Assembly: GCF_024298885.1 (NCBI RefSeq) | Contig: NZ_CP101166.1 | Coordinates: 1,302,001-1,366,000, forward strand | Length of the DNA stretch: 64,000 nt | Origin: Haloglomus halophilum | Lineage (GTDB): Archaea; Halobacteriota; Halobacteria; Halobacteriales; Haloarculaceae | Direction of reading: 5' to 3' | Shown here: one piece after another, positions 1 to 8,141 of the stretch | Layout: each line of letters starts with the position of its first letter | Numbering within the stretch: the stretch's first letter is position 1 | Translations under genes and position numbers: made by a program | The notes under the pieces: model-generated | The model's input: the letters and a program-made list of their open reading frames with translations, nothing else | What the model was told of the DNA's origin: nothing | The model's database searches: none

Positions 1-181
1 CGTCGGTCACGCGGTCCAGGACCGCGCGACACCGCACGGACTTCGAGGCGACCCGGACACGGGTCCCGGCAGCCCGGTTCTGCACCGTCTCGATGTTCGC
101 CTCCAGCGCGTCGAGGTCGACGAACGCCGCCGGGAGCGGGACGTCCGCCAGCGCCGTCCGGTACGCGTCGTACGTCTGCAC
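1..181 (-). CDS. PLP-dependent alanine racemase/D-amino-acid aldolase-like protein, 5' part only
   Basis: This is the first 60 codons of a gene that runs off the left edge. Reading the minus strand from GTG at 181 gives VQTYDAYRTALADVPLPAAF, then VDLDALEANIETVQNRA and RVRVASKSVRC. The VDLDALxxN helix and the Lys in VASKSVRC (expected PLP Schiff-base lysine) are the start of the fold-III barrel of the amino-acid deaminase/aldolase and DSD1-like group related to alanine racemase. An upstream in-frame GTG at 223 is a possible alternative start. Substrate (D-Ser, D-Thr or other) cannot be told from this fragment. Confidence 0.75.
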   Translation of the reverse strand, partial: MQTYDAYRTALADVPLPAAFVDLDALEANIETVQNRAAGTRVRVASKSVRCRAVLDRVTD

Positions 182-331
182 GTCCCGTCGGTTGGTACCG
201 GACCCCCTACTGGTTTCCCCCACAATGAACGGGCCGTCAAGTGTGACGCACCGCCCAGGCGTGGGGGCCGCCACGCGAGGGCTGCCGGGACCGGGAAGGC
301 TTAGTGTGCAAGGGCAATGGTACCAGATAGC

Positions 332-517
332 ATGGATATCGACACGGAGGTCGGGGAGTCAGCGGTCAGCGTGTACGTCGACGGGACCCTGGCAGGGACG
401 CTGGACCGGGAGTGGTGGCAGGACTGGAGCAGCCGCATCGACAACGAACCCGAGGAGTGCCTGGCCTCCTGTCTCTCCTCGGCGGACGACGACCTGGGGC
501 GCGCACTGGAGTCCTGA
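332..517 (+). CDS. Small acidic haloarchaeal protein, function unknown
   Basis: A 61-residue acidic protein (MDIDTEVGESAVSVYVDG...) with one WW pair and two Cys (residues 46 and 50). An in-frame ATG at 317 would add five residues. The only TATA-like stretch (GCTTAG near 299) lies about 30 bases before 332, which suits a leaderless transcript from 332. No known domain recognised. The amino-acid composition and Asp/Glu content match the neighbouring real genes, unlike the Arg-rich frames overlapping it. Confidence 0.6.
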   Translation: MDIDTEVGESAVSVYVDGTLAGTLDREWWQDWSSRIDNEPEECLASCLSSADDDLGRALES

Positions 518-574
518 CGCGGCGACGGTTCGACTCCGTCAGCTACGAGTGACGGGCGGCCCCACCGCGAACCG

Positions 575-799
575 ATGTCCGCCACCGCCCTCCGCCTGCA
601 GCTGTTCGGTATCGCACTCGTCCTCTACGGCGGCTTCTACGACCTCCAGCACGCCGTCCTCGGGTACAACGACCCCGGCGGCGACGCGAGTCTCGGCGCC
701 TACGTCGTCACGGCCGGGATGTTGCTGGTGTTCGTCGGGCTGGTCGCACCTGCGCTCCGGGCAAGCGACGGCGGAGACGCCCAATCCCGTGGCGAATAG
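575..799 (+). CDS. Small two-helix membrane protein
   Basis: A 74-residue protein with two hydrophobic helices (about residues 6-22 and 41-62) joined by a polar YDLQHAVLGYNDPGGDAS loop and ended by a short charged tail. This looks like the small DUF-type integral membrane proteins common in haloarchaea. No catalytic residues are visible and no function is assigned. It lies upstream of the MutS-like gene with a 153-base gap, so it is probably a separate unit. Confidence 0.6.
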   Translation: MSATALRLQLFGIALVLYGGFYDLQHAVLGYNDPGGDASLGAYVVTAGMLLVFVGLVAPALRASDGGDAQSRGE

Positions 800-828
800 C
801 CCAGACACCGTCCGAGCATCGCCCACAA

Positions 829-846
829 GTATCTAAATTCAGATAC
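829..846. repeat. Perfect 6-bp-arm palindrome between genes
   Basis: GTATCT-aaattc-AGATAC forms perfect six-base arms around a six-base AT-rich centre. It lies 30 bases after the small membrane protein gene and about 107 bases before the MutS-like gene. It could be a terminator stem or a dimeric-regulator site. The sequence alone does not decide. Confidence 0.4.
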
Positions 847-952
847 TATCAGACTACACCTCGACTTCCGGCATAATTCGCTGTTCCCATCGGATAGCCG
901 GGAGCGGTCGGACCCGCTACCGTTTTGGGCCGTCCACTCCCCACGACGCCCA

Positions 953-2950
953 ATGGACGTACGCGAGGTGCCGGGCGTCGGCGAGAAGACCGCCGACCGC
1001 CTCGCCGAGCTGGACGACCCGGAGGCCGCCCTCGAAGCGGGCGACGTGGCCGCCATCGCCCGCGCGCCGGGCATCAGCGACGGCCGTGCCGCCCGCATCG
1101 CCCGCGCAGCCATCCGCCATCGCCACGGCGACGACGGCGACTTCCTCGCGACCGACCGCGCCCGGGAGCTGTACCGCGACGCGCTCGACCTGCTGCAGGA
1201 CCGGGCCGTCACCGACTACGCCGCCCGCCGGCTGGAGACGCTGTACCCGTCGGCCAGCGAGTCCCGCATCGCCGAAGCGCGGGAGTTCACCGAGCGCGCG
1301 ATGGCTCGCGACCCGGAACCGGAGGTGCTGGAGGCGCTGGCGGGTGTCGAACCGCTCGAACAGCCCGGCGACGTGCGGGTCCGGGACCGCTGTCTCGCGA
1401 CGAGCGACGCCGAGACCTACTCGGCCGCACGCGACGCCATCCCGGAGCTGAGCGTCGAACTCGTCGACGATGCCCGCGCCATCGCCGAACTCGCGCGGGG
1501 CTACTCGACGGTCGTCGTGCTGGACGAGCAGTTCGCCGGGGTCGAGGTGGAGGGCGACGTGCGGGTCGAGCCGCGGGCGCTGGATGACCCGGCGAGCATC
1601 GTCCCCGAGCGGACGCTGGCGTTCTTCGCGCGCAACCGCGGCCCGCTCCGGGCCGCCGCCGCCGTCGCCCGGGCGGCCGACCTCGACGCGCCGCTGGACC
1701 CGGACGGCCTCGACGACGCGCTCGCCCAACTCAACGAGGACGGCACCGTCGCCGGCGACGAGCGACTCCGGAAGCTGACCGACGCCGTCGACGACCTCGA
1801 CGCCGCCGTCTCGATGGCCGAGAGCGTCGCCAACGACCGGTTGCGGGAGGCCATCGAGGACCAGGACGTGACCGTCGAGGGCGCGGACCTGCTCTCGCTC
1901 GTCGAGCGCGGCGCGGGCGTGGACTCGCTGCTGGAGCGTGAACTGGCCGACGAGTACGCCGCGGCCGTCGACGCCGCCCGCGACCACCTCGTCGACGCAC
2001 TCGGACTGGACGACTACGCCGACCTCGCCCGGCGGGCGTTCGGCGACGAACCCACGTTCCCGGTCGAGCACGACGAGCGCGCCGTCTCGCGGCTCCGCGA
2101 GGAGCTGACCGCCGCGCGCGACCGTCGCGCCACGGCGAGGAAGCGCGACCTCGCGGCCGACCTCGCGGACCTGCGCGAGCCCGCCAACGAACTCGTCGAC
2201 GACGCGCTCGAACTCGACGTCGAGCTGGCGGTCGCACGCTTCACCCGCGACTTCGACTGTACGATGCCGGCGTTCGTCGAGGACGGCGACGGCTTCACCA
2301 TCGAGGGCGGGCGCTCGCCCTTGCTGGACGTGCCGTTCGACGCGGTCGAACCCGTCGACTACGGGGTCGCGGGCGTGGCGCTCCTCTCGGGGGTGAACTC
2401 CGGCGGGAAGACCTCGACGCTCGACCTCGTCGGGCTGGTCGTCATCCTCGGACAGATGGGCCTGCCCGTCCCGGCAGAGTCGGCCGAGCTGGAGCGGTTC
2501 GAGGCGCTCCACTACCAGGCCAAATCGCAGGGCACGCTCGACGCCGGCGCGTTCGAGGCCACGCTCCGCGAGTTCGGCGACCTCGTGACCGGTGGAGACC
2601 GCCGGCTTGTCCTCGTGGACGAGCTGGAGTCCATCACGGAACCGGGCGCGAGCGCGGTCATCATCGCCGGCATCCTGGAAGCGCTCGCCGAGGGGGACTC
2701 GACGGCCGTCTTCGTCTCGCACCTCGCCGCCGAGATCCGCGCGGAGTGTGCCATCGACGTGACCGTCGACGGCATCGAGGCCGTCGGGCTGGCGGACGGC
2801 GAACTGGTGGTCGAGCGGTCGCCGCGCAAGGACCACCTCGCGCGCTCGACGCCCGAACTCATCGTCGAGAAGCTGGCCCAGAACGGCGAGAACGGAGGGG
2901 AACGGGCGTTCTACGACGACCTGCTCGCGAAGTTCGAATCCGAGGAATGA
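953..2950 (+). CDS. MutS-family (MutS5/MutS2-like) ATPase with N-terminal helix-hairpin-helix repeats
   Basis: A 665-residue protein. Residues 1-55 hold two helix-hairpin-helix motifs (VPGVGEKTADRLAEL and APGISDGRAARIARA), a non-specific DNA-binding module. The middle is a helical lever/clamp-like region. Residues from about 470 form the MutS ABC-type ATPase: Walker A GVNSGGKTS near 480-488, Walker B LVLVDELESITEPG near 552-565, followed by a FVSHLAAEI switch. No MutS mismatch-recognition domain I (F-x-E) and no C-terminal Smr nuclease are seen, which places it with archaeal MutS5/MutS2-like proteins rather than mismatch-repair MutS1. Its likely role is in DNA branch or recombination control. 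That role is inferred. Confidence 0.85.
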   Translation: MDVREVPGVGEKTADRLAELDDPEAALEAGDVAAIARAPGISDGRAARIARAAIRHRHGDDGDFLATDRARELYRDALDLLQDRAVTDYAARRLETLYPSASESRIAEAREFTERAMARDPEPEVLEALAGVEPLEQPGDVRVRDRCLATSDAETYSAARDAIPELSVELVDDARAIAELARGYSTVVVLDEQFAGVEVEGDVRVEPRALDDPASIVPERTLAFFARNRGPLRAAAAVARAADLDAPLDPDGLDDALAQLNEDGTVAGDERLRKLTDAVDDLDAAVSMAESVANDRLREAIEDQDVTVEGADLLSLVERGAGVDSLLERELADEYAAAVDAARDHLVDALGLDDYADLARRAFGDEPTFPVEHDERAVSRLREELTAARDRRATARKRDLAADLADLREPANELVDDALELDVELAVARFTRDFDCTMPAFVEDGDGFTIEGGRSPLLDVPFDAVEPVDYGVAGVALLSGVNSGGKTSTLDLVGLVVILGQMGLPVPAESAELERFEALHYQAKSQGTLDAGAFEATLREFGDLVTGGDRRLVLVDELESITEPGASAVIIAGILEALAEGDSTAVFVSHLAAEIRAECAIDVTVDGIEAVGLADGELVVERSPRKDHLARSTPELIVEKLAQNGENGGERAFYDDLLAKFESEE

Positions 2951-2966
2951 GGCGACCACACCGGGC

Positions 2967-4433
2967 TCAGAGGTCGCGGTCCCGGTAGCCGAGCCGCGCC
3001 AGCCGTTCCTGCACGGCCGCGGCGGGCTCGTGCCGCTCGGCGTCGTCGGTCGCCGTCGTCCTCTCGGTCGTCGCGGCGAGGTCGGCCAGGTGGTCGTCGA
3101 TGGCGGCCGAGAGCTCGGGTGCCGCCTCGTCGACCGCCTCGGCGGTACTCGTCCCGAGCCGGTAGGTCGTCTCCGTCCCGTCACGGCTCCCGTCAGGAGC
3201 GAACAGCCGCCGGACGACCTGCCGGTCGCCGTCGATGGCGGTGACGTGGTACGGCGTCGCCTCCGGGTTGCCGCGGTAGGCGAACACCGACCGGTCGCCG
3301 TCGGTCGGGAGGTCACGGACGGAGCGGCCGACGAGCCGGTCGTCGCCCGCCACGCCGGCCCCGTCGAGCAGCGTCGGGACGAGGTCGACCGCCGAGACGG
3401 CCGTCTCGATGCGGTCACGGGGCTCCTCGTTCCCCCGGTCGTGGACGAGACAGGGGACGTGGACGAGCGAGCCCAGCGGCGGACCGCCGTGCCGGAGCAG
3501 CCCGTGCTCGCCGAAGGCGTCGCCGTGGTCGGAGAACAGGACGGCGAGCGGGTCGTCCAGCGCGTCGAAGCCGTCGAACAGGCGCCCGAGGTGGCGGTCG
3601 AGGTACTCCGTCTCGCCGTGGTAGAGGCGCCGGAAGTCACGCATGTCTGCGGCGCTCATGGCGTCGGGGTCGTTCCCCTCCGAACGGCGCATCAGCCGGA
3701 CCGCACGCCGGCGGGAGAGGCCCTCGGAGACGGTCCCCTCGCGCGGGAGGTAGGGGACGTGCGGGTCCATGTAGTGACACCACGCGAAGCGCGGGCCGTC
3801 GGCGCGGCCGAGCCAGTCCAGCGCACGGTCGGTCAGGTCGGCAGCCGAGGTGTACGGCTCGCTCCCGGCCCACATCGAGAGCCAGCGGGCCTCGCCGTAG
3901 CCACGCCGGAGGGTGCGGGCCGGCACCGAGTCGTCGGGCAGCCGCCGGGCGAGTCGCTTGAGCCGGGCGACGGGGCCGTCGGCCGTTTCGGCCGCGTCGG
4001 GGGCGGTCGTGTCCCCGCCGTCGGCCGACCCGTCGCCAGCATCGCCCGCGCCGTGGCGTCCGACGACCGCCGCGGGGTCGTGGATGCCGTCGTCGAAGTG
4101 GTCGAAGCCGCGCTCGTAGCCGGTGCCGAGCGAGAGGTAGCCCGCCGAGTGGAAGGCGCCGGTCCGGTAGCCGGCGTCGGCGAACAGTTCGGCGACGTGC
4201 GGCCGCCCGGCGAGCGACTCCTCGCCGGCGTACGCCCGCGGACTGGTCCCCGTCAGGATACCCGGGAACGCCATCTTCGTGTAGCTCCCGACGGAGAACG
4301 CGCGGGCCGCGACCGTCGTCGCCGGATGGGCAGCGAGGTGGTCGAGCGCCGGCGTGGCAGGTGCCCGGTCGGCCATGAACCCGACCGTGTCCGCCCGGAG
4401 CGAGTCGACGGTGATCAGCAGCACGTCGCGCAT
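2967..4433 (-). CDS. Alkaline-phosphatase superfamily (sulfatase-like) hydrolase
   Basis: A 488-residue protein starting MRDVLLITVDSLRADTVGF, the metal-binding N-terminal strand of the sulfatase/phosphopentomutase superfamily. Later motifs are HYMDPHVPYLP, VLFSDHGDAFGEHG (metal-binding D-H) and HVPCLVHD, all typical of this fold. The usual C/S-x-P-x-R formylglycine site is not seen: the equivalent stretch reads FSVGSYTKMAFPGILTGT. A true sulfatase is therefore doubtful, and a phospho- or phosphoglycerol-transferase role on surface glycans is possible. ATG at 4433 sits right before the conserved strand; an in-frame ATG at 4460 is the alternative. The next two upstream genes are glycosyltransferases, the nearest co-directional and only 71 bases away. 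Confidence 0.8.
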   Translation of the reverse strand: MRDVLLITVDSLRADTVGFMADRAPATPALDHLAAHPATTVAARAFSVGSYTKMAFPGILTGTSPRAYAGEESLAGRPHVAELFADAGYRTGAFHSAGYLSLGTGYERGFDHFDDGIHDPAAVVGRHGAGDAGDGSADGGDTTAPDAAETADGPVARLKRLARRLPDDSVPARTLRRGYGEARWLSMWAGSEPYTSAADLTDRALDWLGRADGPRFAWCHYMDPHVPYLPREGTVSEGLSRRRAVRLMRRSEGNDPDAMSAADMRDFRRLYHGETEYLDRHLGRLFDGFDALDDPLAVLFSDHGDAFGEHGLLRHGGPPLGSLVHVPCLVHDRGNEEPRDRIETAVSAVDLVPTLLDGAGVAGDDRLVGRSVRDLPTDGDRSVFAYRGNPEATPYHVTAIDGDRQVVRRLFAPDGSRDGTETTYRLGTSTAEAVDEAAPELSAAIDDHLADLAATTERTTATDDAERHEPAAAVQERLARLGYRDRDL

Positions 4434-4504
4434 CGGCCGACCCGAGGCGGGGCGAGCCATTAGTCCCGGCGAATGCCCGGGCACCACGGGCGGCGCCGGG
4501 CGCG

Positions 4505-6226
4505 TCACAGGAGGTGGTTCCGGCAGTCGAACGCCGACCGCGACGGGATCGAGCCGTTCGCGGCCGTTCGCTCGGCGGCCGTTCGGCGCTCGTAGCGCGT
4601 CACCTCGATGGAGACGTACGACCGGTTCCGCGCCGGACGGTGGGTCTCCCGGACGATGCCGCGGAGCCGGCGCTCCTCGCGGTCGGAGATGTGTGCCAGG
4701 ACCGTCCAGACCGTCGAGCGATTGTGGACCGCCCGCCGGATGACATCGGGCGGGGTCGGGGACACCCCCATCGCCGACTGCACGTCGATGACGCCCCTGA
4801 CCGCGAGGTCCTCGCGGTCCCGGTAGCGGTCGTAGGCGACCATCGTGAGACAGCCGTCGACCAGCACGAGGTCGCCCGGGTCGGCGCGCGACTCGACGGT
4901 CCCGACGGCCTCCTCCCACTGGTCCTTCCCGTCGGTCGTGTGGTACGCCGCGACCGACGGGACCAGCGCGAGGACCAGCAGGGCCGCGAGCGCGACCCGG
5001 AGTGCCAGTGCGAGGCGGTCGCGCCGACCGTCCCTGCCGCGTCCACCCCCATCGGCCGCCGCCGGCGACCCCGTACTGGTCGCCCGCCGCGCATCCAGCC
5101 ACGCCGCCACACGGTCCGCCAGCCCGACGCCGCCGCGGGCGACGAGCAGGTAGCAGGCCGGCGCGGCCGGGAGCGCGTAGCGATACCAGAACACCGGCGT
5201 GATGAGGTAGGAGACGGCCACGAGGACGACGACCGGGACGGCGGCCCAGCACGCGAGGAGGAGGGTCGAACCCGTCCCCCGCGTGACGCGCCGGCGCCCC
5301 GTGGCGGCCGCGGCGGCGGGGACGAGTGCGGCGACGCCGAGGAGCGCGAGCAGGCCACCGACCGCGACACCGACGCCGGGCGTGGGCCACGCGCCGAAGA
5401 AGGCGAGCAGCGAGCGCGCGACCTCATCCAGCCCGGGGCGCGAGAGGTAGCTCAACGGGACGCCCTTGGCGAACTCGCGGGCCGCCGCGACGACGAGCGG
5501 GACGAGCGAGAGCGCGACGACGGCGGGCGCCCGGCGGTCGCCGGCCACGCCCGGCCAGCCGTCCGTGTCGAGGCCGCGGCTGTCGAGGCGAGCGGCGAGC
5601 GCGAGGTAAGCGAGGCCACCCAGCACCCCGAGGCCACCGAACGGATGGACGTAGGCCGCGCCGACCGCCGTGACGACGTAGCCGGCCGCCCATCGTAGCT
5701 CCTCGCGCCTGAGCAGGCAGTAGTACGAGGCCACCGTCAGCGCGGTCAGCATCGCGTACATCCGGACCTCCTGTGCGTAGTAGAGCTGGAAGCGCGAGCA
5801 CGCGGTCACGGCGAGCGCCAGCAGGCCGACGCGGCGGTCGAACAGCCGGCGGCCGAGCCCGTAGACGAACGGGAGCGCGGCGACGCCGAAGACGGCGGAG
5901 AACGTACGGAGCGCGGCGTCACCGCGGCCGACGACCCCGGCCCAGAGGTCCAGCAGGACGTAGTACGTGGGGAGGTGTGGCTGTTCCCGGGGGATCGCCG
6001 TGACGAGTTCCAGCGTGCCGAACCGCCGGAGCAGGGCGGCGGTGATGGCCTCGTCGACCCAGAGGCTCTCGGTCCCGAGTCCGTACAGCCGCAGGGCGAC
6101 GCCGACGACCGTGACCAGCGTCACCGCGAGGGCGTGGCGCGGATGCGCACGGACGACGGCAGCGGTCCGGCGCCACCGCTGCGCGAGTCGCCGCTGGAGG
6201 GCACGAGGGAGCGCGGAGCGGCCCAT
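4505..6226 (-). CDS. Membrane glycosyltransferase, GT39/ArnT-like (dolichol-phosphate-sugar type)
   Basis: A 573-residue polytopic protein. After a first helix comes LYGLGTESLWVDEAITAALL, the first-loop Asp-Glu motif of PMT/ArnT-type GT-C enzymes, then EVRMYAMLTAL, another hallmark of this family. About ten or more hydrophobic segments follow and a soluble C-terminal domain begins near residue 440. Such enzymes take a sugar from a polyprenyl/dolichyl phosphate carrier outside the membrane. ATG at 6226 is preferred over 6259 because the extra residues are unlike the family. The gene lies upstream of, and in line with, the sulfatase-like gene. Confidence 0.8.
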   Translation of the reverse strand: MGRSALPRALQRRLAQRWRRTAAVVRAHPRHALAVTLVTVVGVALRLYGLGTESLWVDEAITAALLRRFGTLELVTAIPREQPHLPTYYVLLDLWAGVVGRGDAALRTFSAVFGVAALPFVYGLGRRLFDRRVGLLALAVTACSRFQLYYAQEVRMYAMLTALTVASYYCLLRREELRWAAGYVVTAVGAAYVHPFGGLGVLGGLAYLALAARLDSRGLDTDGWPGVAGDRRAPAVVALSLVPLVVAAAREFAKGVPLSYLSRPGLDEVARSLLAFFGAWPTPGVGVAVGGLLALLGVAALVPAAAAATGRRRVTRGTGSTLLLACWAAVPVVVLVAVSYLITPVFWYRYALPAAPACYLLVARGGVGLADRVAAWLDARRATSTGSPAAADGGGRGRDGRRDRLALALRVALAALLVLALVPSVAAYHTTDGKDQWEEAVGTVESRADPGDLVLVDGCLTMVAYDRYRDREDLAVRGVIDVQSAMGVSPTPPDVIRRAVHNRSTVWTVLAHISDREERRLRGIVRETHRPARNRSYVSIEVTRYERRTAAERTAANGSIPSRSAFDCRNHLL

Positions 6227-6385
6227 CTCGACGGGGACGAGACGGTCGGGGCGTATCAACGGCCCGGAACGGTCTCGAGCCGGGTCGGAAGGCTCCAGGC
6301 GGACGAATACGATGTCCCTGTTCGTGCAACTGCTCGCGGCGACGTATGAAAACCACTATGGGCAGGCACCGGGATAACAACCCCA

Positions 6386-7771
6386 ATGAAAGTCAAGACG
6401 GCGGATGCGGCCGGCGTCTCCCTCCGCAAGGCCCTCATATATGGGGTGACGACGGCCCTGCTGGTCGGCGCCCTCACCCTCCCGGCGCTGGTCTCCGTCG
6501 CCTACGAGCGGACCCTCCGGACGGTCCTGCTGGTGTTGCTGCTGGGACTGGTGGGACGAACCTACCTGAGTTCGCTGCTCGCGTTCGCACGGACCGAGCC
6601 GCCGGGCGGGCTACCCGACGACCTGCCGCTCGTGAGCGTCGTCATCCCGGCGTACAACGAGGAGCCGGTCCTCGCGGACACCATCGAGGCCGCGCTGGCG
6701 CTCGACTACCCGCGCGAGTGCCTGGAGATCGTCGTCTGCTACGAGGCCGACTCGACCGACCGCACCGGCGAGATCGCCGAGCGCTACGGCGCCGAGCACG
6801 ACGCCGTCAAGGCCGTCGAGCGGGACGAGCCCGGCGGCGGCAAGGCCAAGGCGACCAACTACGCGCTCCAGTACGCCACCGGTGACCTCATCGCTTCCAT
6901 CGACGCCGACCACGAGTTCGCGCCCGACGCCGTCACGCGTGCGGTCCGGTGGTTCGAGAGCGACGACGACATCTGGTGCGTGAAGGGTCGCTGCTTCGGC
7001 CGGAACCCGACCGACTCGCTGCTCGCGCTCCACGCCACCGTCGAGCGCCACATCGCCGAGCTGGCCGACCTGTTCGGCCGGCAGGTGTTCGGCGGCTTCA
7101 CCATCTTCGGCGGCGGCCAGGCGTTCTTCCGGGCCGAGATGTTCGACGAACTCGGCATGTTCGACGAGGACGTCCTCGTCGAGGACATCGACATGTCGGC
7201 ACGCATCCACGCCCACGGCAAGCGCCTCCAGGTCGACCCCTACATCCTCACGTTCGAGGAGAACCCCGCCACCCTGTCGGGCTGGTGGAGCCAGCGCTCG
7301 CGCTGGGCCCGCGGCTGGATGCAGGTCGCGGTCCGACATCTCCTGCCGCTCTCGCGTAACGGGACGCTGAACCTCCGCCAGCGCGCCGACGCCGCCTACA
7401 CCTTCGGCTACGCGCTCCTCCCGGTCCTCCTCGTCCTCGTGGCGCCCCTGTTCATCCTCGACCGGTTCGTCCTCGATGCCTCGACCTGGCTCCCCTACGA
7501 CGACTACCTCTGGGCCGCCATCGGCCTGGGACCGGTCGTCTGCTCGTATCTCATCTTCGCGCGGGACTGGCGCGAGGGCTACTCGCACCACCCTGCGGAG
7601 TACCTGGCAGCGTTCACGCTCTGGTTCTACTTCTTCTTCCAGAGCATCGTCTACGTCGTCGCCTTCCTCGACGAGTTCGTCTTCGACACCGAATCGGTGT
7701 ACGTGACGACCTCGCGGTCGGGCGCGCCCGAGGAACCCGACCCGGAGCACTCGCCGACGACGGACGACTAG
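6386..7771 (+). CDS. Membrane family-2 glycosyltransferase (processive synthase-like)
   Basis: A 461-residue protein with two N-terminal transmembrane helices, a GT-A catalytic domain and three C-terminal helices. Motifs in order: VSVVIPAYNEE (nucleotide-sugar binding), EADSTDRT, SIDADHEF (DxD metal site), a GGGQAFFR segment, VEDIDMSAR (catalytic base ED) and QRSRWARGW (Q/RxxRW), the set found in hyaluronan/cellulose/N-acetylglucosaminyl synthases. It probably makes or extends a surface polysaccharide at the membrane. It is divergent from the GT39-like gene, with a shared 160-base upstream region. Confidence 0.85.
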   Translation: MKVKTADAAGVSLRKALIYGVTTALLVGALTLPALVSVAYERTLRTVLLVLLLGLVGRTYLSSLLAFARTEPPGGLPDDLPLVSVVIPAYNEEPVLADTIEAALALDYPRECLEIVVCYEADSTDRTGEIAERYGAEHDAVKAVERDEPGGGKAKATNYALQYATGDLIASIDADHEFAPDAVTRAVRWFESDDDIWCVKGRCFGRNPTDSLLALHATVERHIAELADLFGRQVFGGFTIFGGGQAFFRAEMFDELGMFDEDVLVEDIDMSARIHAHGKRLQVDPYILTFEENPATLSGWWSQRSRWARGWMQVAVRHLLPLSRNGTLNLRQRADAAYTFGYALLPVLLVLVAPLFILDRFVLDASTWLPYDDYLWAAIGLGPVVCSYLIFARDWREGYSHHPAEYLAAFTLWFYFFFQSIVYVVAFLDEFVFDTESVYVTTSRSGAPEEPDPEHSPTTDD

Positions 7772-7818
7772 CACGAGTCCGAACTTTTTCGCGGTGGCTC
7801 GGTCCGGGGGATGCCGAG

Positions 7819-8067
7819 CTAGTAGTTCCGCCGTCGGCCGAAGGTCCGGGTCACGACGCGCCCGGAGACGATGACCATCCCGAGGATGGAGATGAACAGT
7901 ATCAGCGCCGCCGTGCGGTTGACGAACCACGGGACCTCCGTGTACCGCAGGACGGCGTACATCGCCGCGATGGCCAGGCAGAGCCCGACACCCAGCACTG
8001 TCTCGGCGGTTCGCGACCGATACCACGGTCTCGGTGCTGGGAAGGACTCGGCGTCGGGTGTGGTCAT
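7819..8067 (-). CDS. Small two-helix membrane protein
   Basis: An 82-residue protein starting MTTPDAESFPAPRPWYRSRTAE, with two hydrophobic helices (about 25-42 and 52-70) and a basic RRRNY end. A GTG at 8076 would add three residues; the ATG is preferred. No known family recognised. It is convergent with the GT2 gene. Confidence 0.6.
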   Translation of the reverse strand: MTTPDAESFPAPRPWYRSRTAETVLGVGLCLAIAAMYAVLRYTEVPWFVNRTAALILFISILGMVIVSGRVVTRTFGRRRNY

Positions 8068-8141
8068 GGGCGACACATCTCGCCGATATCTAGGATTGGA
8101 CCGCGAATGGTTTGGGTGTAACGGCTAGCCGAACGGTCCGC

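Noticed and set aside
917-3640. A 907-codon open frame on the minus strand across the MutS-like gene
   Set aside because: It is the antisense of the MutS-like and sulfatase-like genes. GC-rich haloarchaeal codons leave long stop-free frames; its Arg/Thr/Ser-rich content is unlike the acidic local proteins.
2967-5390. Extending the sulfatase-like protein upstream to 5390
   Set aside because: The added residues are Arg/Gly-rich, overlap the GT39-like gene in another frame and come before the conserved MRDVLLITVDSLRAD start.
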